Shown here one piece after another: positions 21,815 through 32,914 of a DNA stretch of 64,000 nucleotides. Each line of letters begins with the position of its first letter. Within the stretch, counting starts at the first letter, position 1. A program made the position numbers and the translations under genes. The notes below the pieces were generated by a model. It was not told the DNA's origin. It worked only from the letters and a program-made list of their open reading frames with translations, and searched no databases. This stretch comes from Paguma larvata (taxonomy: Eukaryota > Chordata > Mammalia > Carnivora > Viverridae): positions 50,186,960 through 50,250,959 of the forward strand of contig CM057839.1 of the NCBI GenBank assembly GCA_030068075.1, in the 5' to 3' direction.

Positions 21815-21965
21815 TGCTAATTGCTTTTCGTGAAGTTGCCTACAGTTAGACATTCACAAATAATCTGAGCGTCAGAATTAAACCTTCTTTCAAGTGCTAA
21901 TTATTTGGGCATTATTAATATTCATGGCAATATTAAACTTCCAAGTCTTGGAAAGTCTCATCCGA
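21815..21965. other. AT-rich unique sequence just past PCDH8, possible conserved element
   Basis: Contains closely packed homeodomain-like cores: CTGCTAATTGCTTTTC, GTGCTAATTATTTGG, GGCATTATTAATATTC. It contains no recognisable repeat. The conservation claim is untested. Confidence 0.25.
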
Positions 21966-22520
21966 GTATTAAAAATACTTTTTTTTTTTTGTAAATCACG
22001 CACAAGTCCGTTTACATCAGGCATTCTATAAAATCCTTGTCCTCATTTATTCACTCAACAGATATTTATGGCACATCTACAAAAAGTGGAGAAAGCTGTT
22101 TGGGCTGTTCATTCACTAATTAAACATCTGTTGAGTTTTTACTAAGTGCAGTAACTCCTCTTAGAGCTGGAGTTCGAGGTTAAGAAGACCTAGTCTCAAG
22201 GACCTCTTAACATATTAGGATGTTAATAGCAAAAAGACACTCAAATGTATGGATGAAATGACATAGTACTTGGGATTTGCTTTAAAATGTTCTAGAAGAA
22301 AACATGGGGCTATATGAAACAAGACTGATAAAGTATTGATCATTGCCACAGCTAGGATGGGTACATGTGGAGATGGGGGAGGGTAATTATACTGATATAT
22401 TTATGTGTTTGTGTGTACTTGATGTTTGTTATGGAAGGTTTTTAAAAACACACTCAAAAAGACCTATGTCTATTTCTTATATGCAATGCATTCATTTCAT
22501 TGGAAATTAAAGTGATAACA

Positions 22521-22740
22521 ATAAATGCTAACATTTACTGAATAAACTTTAATATAAGCAGAGCTCCTTACAAAGCAGCTGCATGAATTATCTCATTGAA
22601 TCTTCAAACTACCCCCATGAGATGAGAACTATCATTATCTCCACTTACTGATAAGGAAACTGGGGCACAGGAAGGTTAGGTAAAATGCCCAAAGTTGCAC
22701 AGCTAATCGGTGGTCAGAATGAGATTCAAACCCAGATTAT
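22521..22740 (+). repeat. MIR SINE
   Basis: MIR phrases in order: AACATTTACTGAATAAAC, 'attatctcattgaatcttcaaac', AACTATCATTATCTCCACTT, AAGGAAACTGGGGCACAGGA, CACAGCTAATCGGTGG, GATTCAAACCCAG. Nearly full length. Confidence 0.85.
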
Positions 22741-22799
22741 TCAAGGCCAAAAAATAAAATGAAGCAACAAGAGGTTTGTTTTTTTTTTTTTTTCACTTG

Positions 22800-23285
22800 A
22801 AAGAAACAAAGAGTGGAAAAGTCCCAATGCATTGCCTTTACCGCCTGATTATTGTTTAGCCCTTTATATTTGTGAAGTGCCTGTGTTCCCTTATTACTAA
22901 TTATTGAGTGTGAAGCACTGTAATGAAGAGAGGCGGCCTCAAAGCTGCCTGTTAAGTCATAATTGAAACCAGTGGTGGCTCCAAGCTGAACAGCAGGGTG
23001 GGCATACACAAGTGCTTCGCCACCCACGGCCTGCACAAAATTCAGCGGTTTCTGCAGGCAACTGAGCTGAGCATGCACCTGACAAGTTCATATTGCCCAG
23101 ACCTCAGGTTCTAAAATAAAGTGTTGGCTGTGGCTAGGTTGCCAGAAGCTCCAGAGCCACCAGGACCAGGTGCCAGCAGACAGAGCCCCATTTCAACATC
23201 TAAATCTTTATTCTTGAGCTAGTCTCATCAAATGCAGAGCAGAAGGACCAATAATCCCACACTGCTGTCTAAGAGCATCCAATCT
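22800..23285. other. Unique sequence between MIR and the first downstream SINE
   Basis: The part at 22840-22975 (CGCCTGATTATTGTTTAGCC, then TTATTACTAATTATTGAGTG, later TTAAGTCATAATTGAAACC) looks like non-repetitive, possibly conserved DNA with paired TAAT cores. The rest shows nothing recognisable. Confidence 0.25.
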
Positions 23286-23288
23286 CTG

Positions 23289-23540
23289 GGGCGCCTGGGT
23301 GCCTCTGTCAGTTAAGTGGTTATGTGGCCGACTTCTGCTCAGGTCATGATCTCACCGTTGGTGGGTGAGATCCCACTGTTGGTGGGAGCCACTGGCTGCT
23401 TGTTGACAATTCAGAGCCTGGAGCCTGCTTTGGAATCTGTGTCTCCCCCTGTCTCTGCCCCTCCTCCACTCGTGCTCTGTTTCTGTCTCTCTCTCTCTCT
23501 CTCAAAAATATTAACAAACAAACAAATAAATAAAAACAAA
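23289..23540 (+). mobile_element. Felid CAN-SINE with target duplication and internal duplication
   Basis: Head GGCGCCTGGGTGCCTCTG, CT-rich region and AACAAACAAATAAATAAA tail. Near-identical flanks AGCATCCAATCTCTG (23274-23288) and AGCATTCAATCTCTG (23541-23555) are the target duplication. The body carries an extra copy of a GATCTCACCGTTGGTGGG-like unit (23349-23392), so it is longer than its relatives. Confidence 0.93.
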
Positions 23541-23555
23541 AGCATTCAATCTCTG

Positions 23556-25383
23556 AATGTGCCTGCTTTTGTCCTTCCAAAGTAAAATAATGTCATTGTC
23601 ATTTATTTTGTACCATGCAAACTATTTCATTAATCCAAAAAATCAGTTGTCAAAACCCCTATGACTTCATCATCATATTTTTCCCTTAGAGAAATGACCA
23701 TTAAGAGACCTTATTTTTGCTTGGAACTAAAAAAAAAACAAAAACATACAATTCAGTCCTTAAAATTGTTTGTTTAAACAAAAAACAAAAAACAACAACA
23801 AAAAAGGGAAGTGGGGGGAGTGTTCTAAGAGCCAGCAGCAGGAGCTCTCAGAGAAATGGGAGCCTAGGTGAAAGAGGCTTCATGCTTTTCTCTAGAAATG
23901 TTGACTTTCATGCACATTTCTAAGAAATATATTACTTATTAAATTAAATGAACTGCTATAAATGCCAAATGCTTAGGACAATGCCCATCCCATGCTAATA
24001 CTTGCTACATTCTATCTTGCCTTCCTTGAAAACCAGTCTCTATCGTAACTATCAGCCCAGTCTCCCCACTAAGGAAGAGGACACAGACTCTGGCTGTCTG
24101 GCCTTGTTCTGCCACCAGTTTGCTTTCTTCACTTCTTCCACTTTCAGTGTGTCATTCGGAGCCTTGTGTATACTCAGCACTCTACAAACAAGTGCGGCTA
24201 AAGTCAACATCACAGGCCGGTTCACAAACCTTAGAGATCTGTGAGGGTATCACAAACACTTCCCTAAAGCTGGAGGCCGACGACCCTTGGGCACATTGGC
24301 AGTGAGCACTGGGACATGGGAAAGTCCTTGGGGAAGTGGGAGAGTCACCTTGAAAGAGAAAGCTCAAGCCAGACTTTCCCAGTTTCATATTTTTATATCT
24401 GGCCCCATTGACTTGGATGTCCTACACTTCCTATAATAAAATATCCATCAAAGAAACCACTTCAGAAAATTAAAATGTAAGTGGTTTCAACATCTATTGT
24501 AAAATGCATTCTGAAATAGAGTGAAAACAGGATGCATATCTTCAATACAAATACATATGCACATGGAGAGAAAATATATATATATAATCAGGATGAGTTC
24601 CATGCCATAATTAGCTAACTATCTGGCTTATCTCACTTGGCACGTATAAGGCTTTATCATCTAAAAATTCCATTTTAGAAAACAAGTATATTCACTTTAG
24701 TATTGAATTCAGTAACAACAGGATAATTGGAATGCTGTAAGTTTTAAAAGCAAACTGAAGCAAAGTAATACAATACTCGATGGAACACTGTGCTTTGCAA
24801 CAACTCAGAAGAGCTTTGAAAATGCTGTCTAGTTTTCAACAGCTACGCAATAACTCAAGAGAGTATTTATTATTCCCTTTCTTCAGAGGAAAATAATCTG
24901 CAATGGAATTCACCAGCAGGTTCAAAGTCACCTAATGAGTGAACAGCAGGTAAAAAGAGACACCAAACTGTTTTAAAAGCCATCACTTACACCGCCAGAT
25001 TAAATGTGCCCTTTTACCAGGGGGAAAAAGTCTTCATTCATTATCTGAGCACAGGATTTGCTCCCACAAAACTTGTAAAAGAAATTTCAACATGTCAGAG
25101 TAAAATCCACATAGTTTAATGTGAATCAGGGAAATTCCATTTGCCCACCCACGGTGACACTGGCTATATCATGGACACTTCGAACTTGGTGTGTCCAAAT
25201 GGAAATCACCCCCCTTTCCTTTCACCATCATCTCCCAAACTACCTCTCTGGCAGTTGTTCTAAGCCCAATGAATGGGACTGAAGTTTACAGACCAACCCA
25301 AAATACCCACCATTTTAAGACTCCATCCGCCCTATTTCTTTCTTCCACTCATCAAGATCTGTTGGTTCTATTTTCTAAATATC
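23556..25383. other. Non-coding stretch, no genes recognised
   Basis: AT-rich, with A-rich low-complexity tracts at 23730-23810 and a short TATATATA run at 24576-24586. Open frames are short and featureless. No assignable transposon was recognised. Confidence 0.5.
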
Positions 25384-25544
25384 TTTTTTTTCAAGTTTAT
25401 TTTATTTTGAGAGAAAGAGACAGAGAGACAGAGAGCAGGAGAGGGGCAGAGAGAGAGGGAGAGAGAGAATCCCAAGCAGGCTGTACATGACCTGAGCTGA
25501 GATCAAGAGTAGGTGGTTTAACCGACTGAGCCACCCAGGTGCCC
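25384..25544 (-). mobile_element. Felid CAN-SINE, minus strand, internally deleted
   Basis: Left: T-run, GTTTATTTTATTTTGAGAGA. Right: CGACTGAGCCACCCAGGTGC. The part between the CAGGCT and CATGACCTGAG motifs is missing (about 50 bases compared with relatives). Flanks TTCTAAATATC (25373-25383) and TTCTAAATACC (25545-25555) are the target duplication. Confidence 0.92.
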
Positions 25545-26104
25545 TTCTAAATACCGTTTGAAGTGTTTCTTCACTCCACGGCAGGAGATGTGATGCTTTG
25601 CCCAAGTCTCCACTCTGAGTCCACCTCCACTTCAGAGGACACTTCAGGTTGCATCTGTAATAGTCTCCTTCATCACATCTGTCTCTGCTGCTTGTGACTT
25701 GCTTGAGGCCCCAACACTGGTAGGGCCACAGAAGTTTATTCAGCCTGTGGGCAGAGCAGTCTGGAAGGATGGGGGATCTAAGACCTGCAGAGGCAACCCT
25801 CAGCCAATTAGGGATGAGTTTGGTGGGCAAACACCCCAGCTTTCCTGTCTCTTGGAGGGGCAATTTTGAGTCGTGTTCCACACAGTTCTCCTTAGAGCCC
25901 CAAGTGAATTTGAGCCCCAGTTGCCCACAGCAGCAATGCACCCAGAAACACCCCCACTCAATGGTGTTTCCCTACCTCATTCTCCTCAGTCACCTGTGCT
26001 TTCTAGGATCACTTTCCAATAAATTTCCTGCACCCAAGTGCTTGCCTCAGTGCCTACTTTTAGGGGGACTATCCAAGTCAAGATGGCTGCATAAGAACAA
26101 GAAT

Positions 26105-26275
26105 AAGAATACCATCTTTTAGTGATTACTATGCTCTGGGCCCTGCACCAAGCCCTTTACACGTAATCCTCACAGCTTTTGCAAGATAAGTCCTCATGAA
26201 ACCATCTTACATATGGGAAAAGCAAGACTCGGAGAGGTAAGTTAACTTGCTGTAGGTCACACAGCTAATATGGGG
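26105..26275 (+). repeat. MIR SINE
   Basis: Phrases TGCACCAAGCCCTTTACACG, 'aatcctcacagcttttgcaa', CTCGGAGAGGTAAGTTAACT, GGTCACACAGCTAATA match the MIR core in sense order. Confidence 0.75.
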
Positions 26276-26331
26276 GGTGGGGGATTAAGATTAAGATGGA
26301 CATCTGACTGATACAGAATAAGAAATACTTG

Positions 26332-26544
26332 GGGCTCCTGGGTGACTCAGCTGGTTAAGCATCCGCCTTCAGCTCAAGTTATGATCTCGCGGGTTCGTAA
26401 GTGAGTTGGAGTCCTGCACTGGGCTGTCTGCTGTCAGCACAGAACCTGCTTCAGATCTTCTGTCTCCCTCTCTCTCTGCCCCTCCCCTAATCACTCCCTC
26501 TCTCTCTCTCTCAAAAATAAAATAAACATTAAAAGAAAAAAGGG
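26332..26544 (+). mobile_element. Felid CAN-SINE, first of a tandem pair
   Basis: Head GGGGCTCCTGGGTGACTCAG, B-box region, CT-rich block, AAAATAAAATAAACATT and an A-rich end at 26544, immediately followed by another SINE in the same orientation. Confidence 0.9.
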
Positions 26545-26768
26545 GGGAGTGCCTGAGTGGTTCAGTCAGTTAAGCATCTGACTTCAGCTCAGGTCATGAT
26601 CTCACGGTTTGTGAGTTCATGCCCCACGTTGCATTCTGGTGTTCTGTGCTGACAGCTCAGAGCCTGGAGCCTGCTTGGATTCTGTGTCTCCCTCTTTCTC
26701 TGCCCTCCCCCACTCGTGCTCTGTCTCTCTGTCTCTCAAAAATAAACATTAAAAATTAAAAAAAAAAT
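26545..26768 (+). mobile_element. Felid CAN-SINE, second of a tandem pair
   Basis: Head GGGGGAGTGCCTGAGTGGTT, 'caggtcatgatctcacggtttg', CT-rich block, AAAATAAACATT and poly-A. It starts in the A-rich tail of the previous SINE, a common insertion target. Confidence 0.9.
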
Positions 26769-26779
26769 AGTGCCTTATT

Positions 26780-27450
26780 CAAACTCTTCATGGTATCTTT
26801 CCTGGGTTCCAGCACAAAGCTATCTGCTCTGCCTGTCCCCTTCCACTCCAGCCTCCACACTCCTGCCATAAAGACCTTTTCTAAACATCTGATCTCACTC
26901 ACTCTGCTGAGTAACATCCACATGACTTCCCTACCACCTTTAGGATAAAGTCTGCAGTGCTGTCTGTGGCATCCCAGATCCTTTGTGCTCCTGCCCCACC
27001 CTCTGTCCCCAGACTGGGTCCTGATGCTGCCCTTCCTCCCTGCCAGCCCCTCCCCCCTCCGCCCTCCCCCGCCCATGCACACCTGGAGCTTCAGCCACAA
27101 GGATCTACTTATGTTTCACGCTTCATCTTGGCCCTTCTGCCAGTACTAGCTTTCTATTCCTTTCCGTCTCCCCACCTTCCTCTCCTATGAGCCTTTCTTC
27201 TTATCCTTCAAGAATGTTCAAGAATCACTTCACCTCCTCTCCTAGCCACCACCAGACCCGGCAGTGCACACCTCCTACGTGCTTCCTTAGCACTTACCAA
27301 ACTGAGGGTAATTGCTGCTCCACGTTATCTATCTCCCCCCGTGGCCCATGAAATCAAGGACTGTCTGTCTTTCATCTCTCTATCCCCAGCACCTGGCTGG
27401 TACATAATCAGGATTCAATAAAAGCACTTGCTGAATGAAATGATTTACTG
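26780..27450 (+). repeat. L2 LINE 3' region, about 670 bases
   Basis: A long, fairly well kept L2 3' segment: GACTTCCCTACCACCTTTAG, AAGAATCACTTCACCTCC, CCCCAGCACCTGGCTGGTAC, and the L2 terminus-like ATTCAATAAAAGCACTTGCT ending GAATGAAATGA. The open frames in it are remnants or chance. Confidence 0.75.
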
Positions 27451-28660
27451 AGCCAAGCACAAAAGGTCACGGCTACACACTATAGCCAAGAGGCTCTGCA
27501 TCCACAAGTCAACATACCTCCCCACGAGGGGTCTACACTAAATATGCCTCCAAACCAGACATGACCAACAGATTCGGGATCTCATCCACCCCAGCTGGTC
27601 TACTGGTGGCAGGAGTTCCAGAAGACCACAGAAATAGCATCAGCCCTGTCCACATAGAAGCCACCTTACCTACTGAAGATCAACCCTTCCCCTATCTTCA
27701 AGTCCCAATGCAGCAGCATCTCTTAGACCTAACTCAAGTCGCTCACAGAAGTGTGTGTGGACCATTTTTCTGGAGATTTGATGTGGTCTAGTCATTTCAG
27801 TATCTGAAGCAACAGGGCCTAAATACAAATTATTGTCAAATATACACTTGGTTCTAGCCAAACACAGCCAACCATGCAGTGGATGAAAGCATCTAGTTGT
27901 TTTCTATGCTAAATTTCGGCTATTAGTCTCTTATCTTATTGAGACTTTGTCAATTTTGCTAATTTTTCTTCCTATCAGTTCTAGGAAAGTAGCTGTTGAA
28001 GGGTGAAGATTTGCTTCTGGTGAATGTCACTAGATCATCGGAGAAGAACTGGGCTGTTGGCAGTAGTGGGTGAGTGGGTGAAAATGGAATCTCAATTTTA
28101 TTCAGTGACTGACTTTCAGCCATCACTAAACCTCCTTGTGATTCATTCTACTTATCAGCCAAAAGCCCTTAATCACCGACCTCACTGCAGGTCTGAGAAT
28201 GAACTAATGATGCTGAAATGCAGCAAAAATGCTAAGGACTATGTCAGCCATCCTCTCGCACTGAAGAAATTCAATGTCACCGTTCTGTCTCTGGTGTTCC
28301 TTCCGATGCATGATGGGGCATCCCCCAGACTATACACACAAAAGCTAGTAAATGTCCATTCTACAATAATATCTAGATTTTTTCAGGTACCCGTATGGAA
28401 CTCTTAAGTATCTTCATAAATCTTTCAATTCCTCACTTAACTTTGGGTGACTATTCCTGAACAGCACAACCTGAGATGGAGATGCTCATAAAAAATCACT
28501 TATTGAAAAAGTGCTCTCAGGAGAAGGGGAGGGAAGCCAGCACAAGAGGGCAAGAGAAGAAAGCTCTCCCGAGAAGGTAGCCATCATAAGCCTCTGGCAG
28601 CTCACAGCAGCTAGGAAGTAGTGCAAGGGTTCCAGGTACCTTTGGGTGGGACACCAACAG
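27451..28660. other. Non-coding stretch, no genes recognised
   Basis: Unique-looking DNA. An ATG-started frame of 127 codons (28024-28407, +) has no recognisable domain, splice context or compositional bias, and is best treated as chance. Purine-rich sequence lies around 28515-28570. Confidence 0.45.
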
Positions 28661-28853
28661 CATTGACTCTAGGGGCACTTTCTAAACCAGAATCACCTGG
28701 AGGGCTTGTGAAAACACAGAGTGCTGGGCCCCAGTTCAGAAACTTCTGATATAATAGGTTTGGGGTGAAGTCCTATAATTTGCATTTCAAACAGGTTCCC
28801 AGGTGATACTACTGCTGCTGGTCCAAGGACCACCCTTTGAGAACCACTGCACT
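28661..28853 (+). mobile_element. MER5A-type hAT-Charlie nonautonomous transposon
   Basis: Characteristic phrases: CAGAATCACCTGGAGGGCTT, AAAACACAGAGTGCTGGGCC, 'ataggtttggggtgaagtcct', CAGGTTCCCAGGTGATACTA, CTGGTCCAAGGACCACCCTT and the terminal TTTGAGAACCACTGC. It is almost full length and ancient. Confidence 0.88.
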
Positions 28854-31630
28854 ATGGAGATTATGCAGTGTTGAGCCAAGACATACTTCTGTGATCCTGT
28901 AAGGTTTTAGCCGGGAGTATTTCAGCTGTAGAATATAATCTTCAACCAGTGTCTCTAGAATATTTAACTGTATGCTTGTCATAGACACAAAGAACAAACA
29001 TAAAACCCCTGAGGAGAGACAAGGTGAAGTGGTATGTGTGAAGCTTGGAGCCAGGATCCTGTCCCATCTACCAAGACATCATCTACACCATGTGCCTTGC
29101 CTCTATCTTCTCCTCCGCTTCCCTCTATGCTCCCAGAGCACATGGGTGAGAGGTGTTGGGAGAAGTTAAAGGGGGCCTGTAGATGTCTGCTGATGGCCAC
29201 TCCATGCTACTCACAGATGATTAGGCTCCTGCTGGAGTGCTGTAGACAGCTCTGAGTGGTTCAACTTGTCAGGGACCTGGACCAACTGGGACATGTCTGG
29301 AGGGGAAGGAGTGGGGGATGAGGGGACTCAGTCTAGTAATGTTTCATGGGGGAGATTTGGTAAACAATCTATAACAATGCATGATACTCAAAACTAAGAT
29401 GGGTTACCTCAAGAGGTGCTGATTCCATCACTGGAAACTTTCAAGCAAAGGTAAGACAATGACCTGATGGAAGGAGAAGTGAGGGGTTCTGGTTTGGGGG
29501 TCACATAAGGTAGCCTTTACGTTTCCTTCCAAGCTTATAAGTTATTACTTTATGCAAATTACTGGTAAGCCCTTTCTTTCTCTCTCCAAGTATTTTCAGG
29601 GTCCTGTCTTGCTCTACCTGATTCTCAAATGGTAGAAAGTTTAGCACTCTAGCTTTTATTCCATTCATCTTGTAAGAGCCCCTAAATTCCTTCCAGTTTT
29701 CTAAGAAAAGCCAGAATAATTTCTGTTTTCCTGCTTGGATGCTTAGCTGATCTGAAGACTAGGTCTATTATTTTCTCCTTTTATGGCATAAAACCCAACT
29801 CTTGTCCCTGTGAAATTGCCTTTGATTTGTGGTAAGGTATTTTTCAAGACACTTTTTAAAATATACTGCTCACAATGACAGCCCTCTGTCACTGATCATG
29901 ATAAGTGGCCCCATCTTATAGAAAGGGAAACTGAGCAAAAGATTATCAGAAGCAGGTGTCCTCCCTTTCCTTTCCTTAGTCCTGCCACCTCACCCCTCTC
30001 TTCAGTGCTTATTAAATGGAGATATTTATTCAACATAAGTCCCAGGCTTATGTTCATTTTAAATCATTTAAGAATTGAGTCACTGGGGTTGTGTTTTGGC
30101 CAACCTCCTGCATTCACTCATCCCAGACCCATGCGCTAGAATACAAACGGGCTGTGATTCATTTCTGCTCTTCGGCTTCACTAATCAGAGAAGCCCATTG
30201 CTCTTGCCATGTGCTGAGTGATATAACAGAAATTTCTAGTCTGAGGGCATTAGATTCAGATGCAGCTTTAAAAAAAAAATGTCAGGCAATCTGATTTACT
30301 GTAGCTGTGGAGATGTGGGAAGAAAAAAGAGCAAGAGTGGGTTGTTTGTGACTAGGACACAGATAGCTACCAATTTGCTTGACCAAGTCATCCATGTGGG
30401 CTCACATAACTCCAGCCAGACAAGGAGGAATGGACAGGCCCGAGCAGTGCACAGACAGCCAGTTTATAAGAAGCATCATCAAAATGCCCACGAAATGCGA
30501 TGATCCACGACTAGTTTCCAGAATGCCTCTGAAAAAGAGAACTGCATGTGGTTGGCATATTGGGATGGAGAACAGGGAAGATCAGCTGCTGACTGGCCTT
30601 CTAAGGAAGGTCATTAATTGTCAATTAATGGTGTTGTTTTCTGTTTGCTGAATGGGGTGGGCACATTTGGAGCAAGTTGAACAACTGGGAGGAAGAGAGG
30701 TGATTATCCTCTGCCTTTTCTCACAGCCGTTTTTCAAAACAAATGTTCAATGAATATTTAAAAGATATAGGCTTAGGGGACCTAAATCTTGTTTGTAATG
30801 TTTTATTTCTTTTATTTAAATGGATCTGCAATGAACACGACAAAACATTAGCATTTGTCAATTTCCGTTGGTTGGGCAGATGAGTATTTTGGTTGTTACT
30901 GGGTTTTTTAACCACAACGAAAGAGTATGGCTTTGAAGGATCACTTCATTTCTTAGCTGCCCAGGGCTTCCATAGGTCTTTATCCCACAATATTACTACT
31001 GTGCCACCCTCCCCCCACCCTCATTTCTTATCCCCAACTGAGCCTTGCTATGGACAGGATAAATATCAACACATGTGTGGTGAACATAATCAGAGCCTAA
31101 AGACATGAGCATATAGGTTCCCTGATCAGAGAGAAGCACATGAGAGTCTGGGATACACGGATAATGCCTCTGGCAGCCCATCTCTCCTCCAGGGAGCACC
31201 TTAGAGTCAGTGACACCATTCAGCCAGTTATGTAGAGGGGTAAGAAGAACAACTCTTACAGAGCAAGGTTTATGCTATATTAGACTTGGGACCAGGCCAG
31301 GATCTGTAGGGGTTCCAAGAGACCTCTGACAACAGAGGATGAGCCATCCCCCCAACTCTATATGCAGGCACCTCTTTATAAATGTCAGCTTTATGACATT
31401 CACAGCCAGACTAGTGTGGCCAAGCTCCTGGCACTAGACATGGTCTCTTTTTATTTTGAAGGACTTTATCCTTTCAAGCACCAAACATTTAAGGAAGAGA
31501 CAGAAGAGGAGAATGCAGATCATGGCCTTCTGGTAGACCAGACTGGGGACTGGCTCTCAATCTACTGGGTCTGGACATAAAGGATTCTCGATAAGCTTGA
31601 GGTGACTCTTAGGAGGTAAAGAGTTGAAGT
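28854..31630. other. Non-coding stretch, no genes recognised
   Basis: No assignable transposon or exon structure. A short T-rich 29780-29880 segment and a poly-A run at 30270-30278 are the only low-complexity parts. Short open frames are unsupported. Confidence 0.4.
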
Positions 31631-32914
31631 CATGGTTCTCAAAGTATAGTCATTGAACCTCTAGGGGTCCCCTTGAATCTTCTGGAAAATGCACAAGGGA
31701 ATATCTATTTTCATAATAACACTAAGATGTTATTTGCCTTTTTCACTGTGTTGACATTTCCTCTGATGATGCAGGGTTGGATGAAAGTACTGGTTGCCTT
31801 AGCATGAATCAAGACAGGGGCACCAAACTACTAATCATTGTGTTCCTCATACTGGCAGGAAAAAAACATTCTCAAGAATGACCTTGATGAAACAGTAATA
31901 ATTATTACTTATATTAAAGCTCAATCACCAAGTATGACTTTTTAATACTCTATGTGACAAAATAGGAAGTACACATTGAAGACCTTTGCTACAAACAGAA
32001 GTACAATGGGTGTCTCAAGGAAAAGCACTAGTGTGATTGTCTAAGTTGTGAGCTGAAATCGCTGCTCTTTTGTGGAACCTGAAAGAATGACTGGCAGACA
32101 ACTATGGTTATTCAGAGTTAGGTATTTGGAGGACCTCTTGAAAGTGAATAAAGTGAGTACGTCTCTCTGAGAGAAACAATGGCAGTGCTCATTCAATAGT
32201 AAAATTTAAATCCTCCAGGTAAAATTAGAATTTTGGAAAACCTGTGAGTTTGACAGTTACTGAATGCTCAAAAACTTTTTAAATGAGATTGGTCATTACA
32301 TTAGCAAATATGAATGTTTCAAAATTTATATGTTCTGCCTAACTCAGGGAATCACTGTTTTTCCAAATGATTGATGCATGATGTTAAAAAGTCATGTAAG
32401 GATAAACAATTCACTCAAAGTGAAAAATAAACCAATGGATTTTAGTGTAACAAAGGATGAAATGTTCATTGATATGAACAGATTCCACGTTGCAACTAGA
32501 CTTTAGGAAACTACTACCTGTCAAGTTTTTGTACAGTATCAAAGAGGACCATAATTATAAAAAAGGCTGGGAAAGTACTTTTTTATTCTCCAAATACCTG
32601 TCTGTGTGATGCCAGAATTTCTTCATATACAACCAAAACAAAATATTTCAACGGTTTGGATACAACAACTATTTGGAAATTCCAATCCTCTTCTATTAAG
32701 CCAGACATTAAAGAAATTTGTAAAAATGCAAAAGAATGCTTCTTTCTCAGAAATTGTTTTGAAAATGTAGTTATTTTTCATAATTCTCATTTTGTTAATA
32801 TGGATTGGGTTTATTATTGTTATTTTAGGTTAATTAATATTACCAAACTTTCTGTTTTAATTGTTCATATAGAATATATAGACAGACATTGCCTACATAA
32901 ACAAAAGTTATTTT
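31631..32914 (+). pseudogene. Ancient hAT (Charlie/ZBED5-like) transposase relic, left part
   Basis: A degraded autonomous hAT DNA transposon. Its terminal-like start is CATGGTTCTCAAAGTATAGT. Broken transposase text is readable: 'atgaatcaagacaggggcacc' at 31805, 'caaaataggaagtacacattga' near 31960, and near 32690 a frame reading SIKPDIKEICKNAKE. These resemble the C-terminal half of ZBED5/SCAND3-like proteins, which derive from such transposases. Many stops and frameshifts leave no intact frame. The element is cut at 32914 by the L1 insertion and resumes at 38777. Family naming is from memory. Confidence 0.65.
32903..32914. repeat. L1 target-site duplication, left copy
   Basis: AAAAGTTATTTT here recurs exactly at 38777-38788. 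The pair brackets the L1 element, and a following G is also shared. Confidence 0.9.

Noticed and set aside
28024..28407. ATG-started 127-codon frame
   Set aside because: No recognisable family or bias. A frame of this length is expected by chance in 64 kb.
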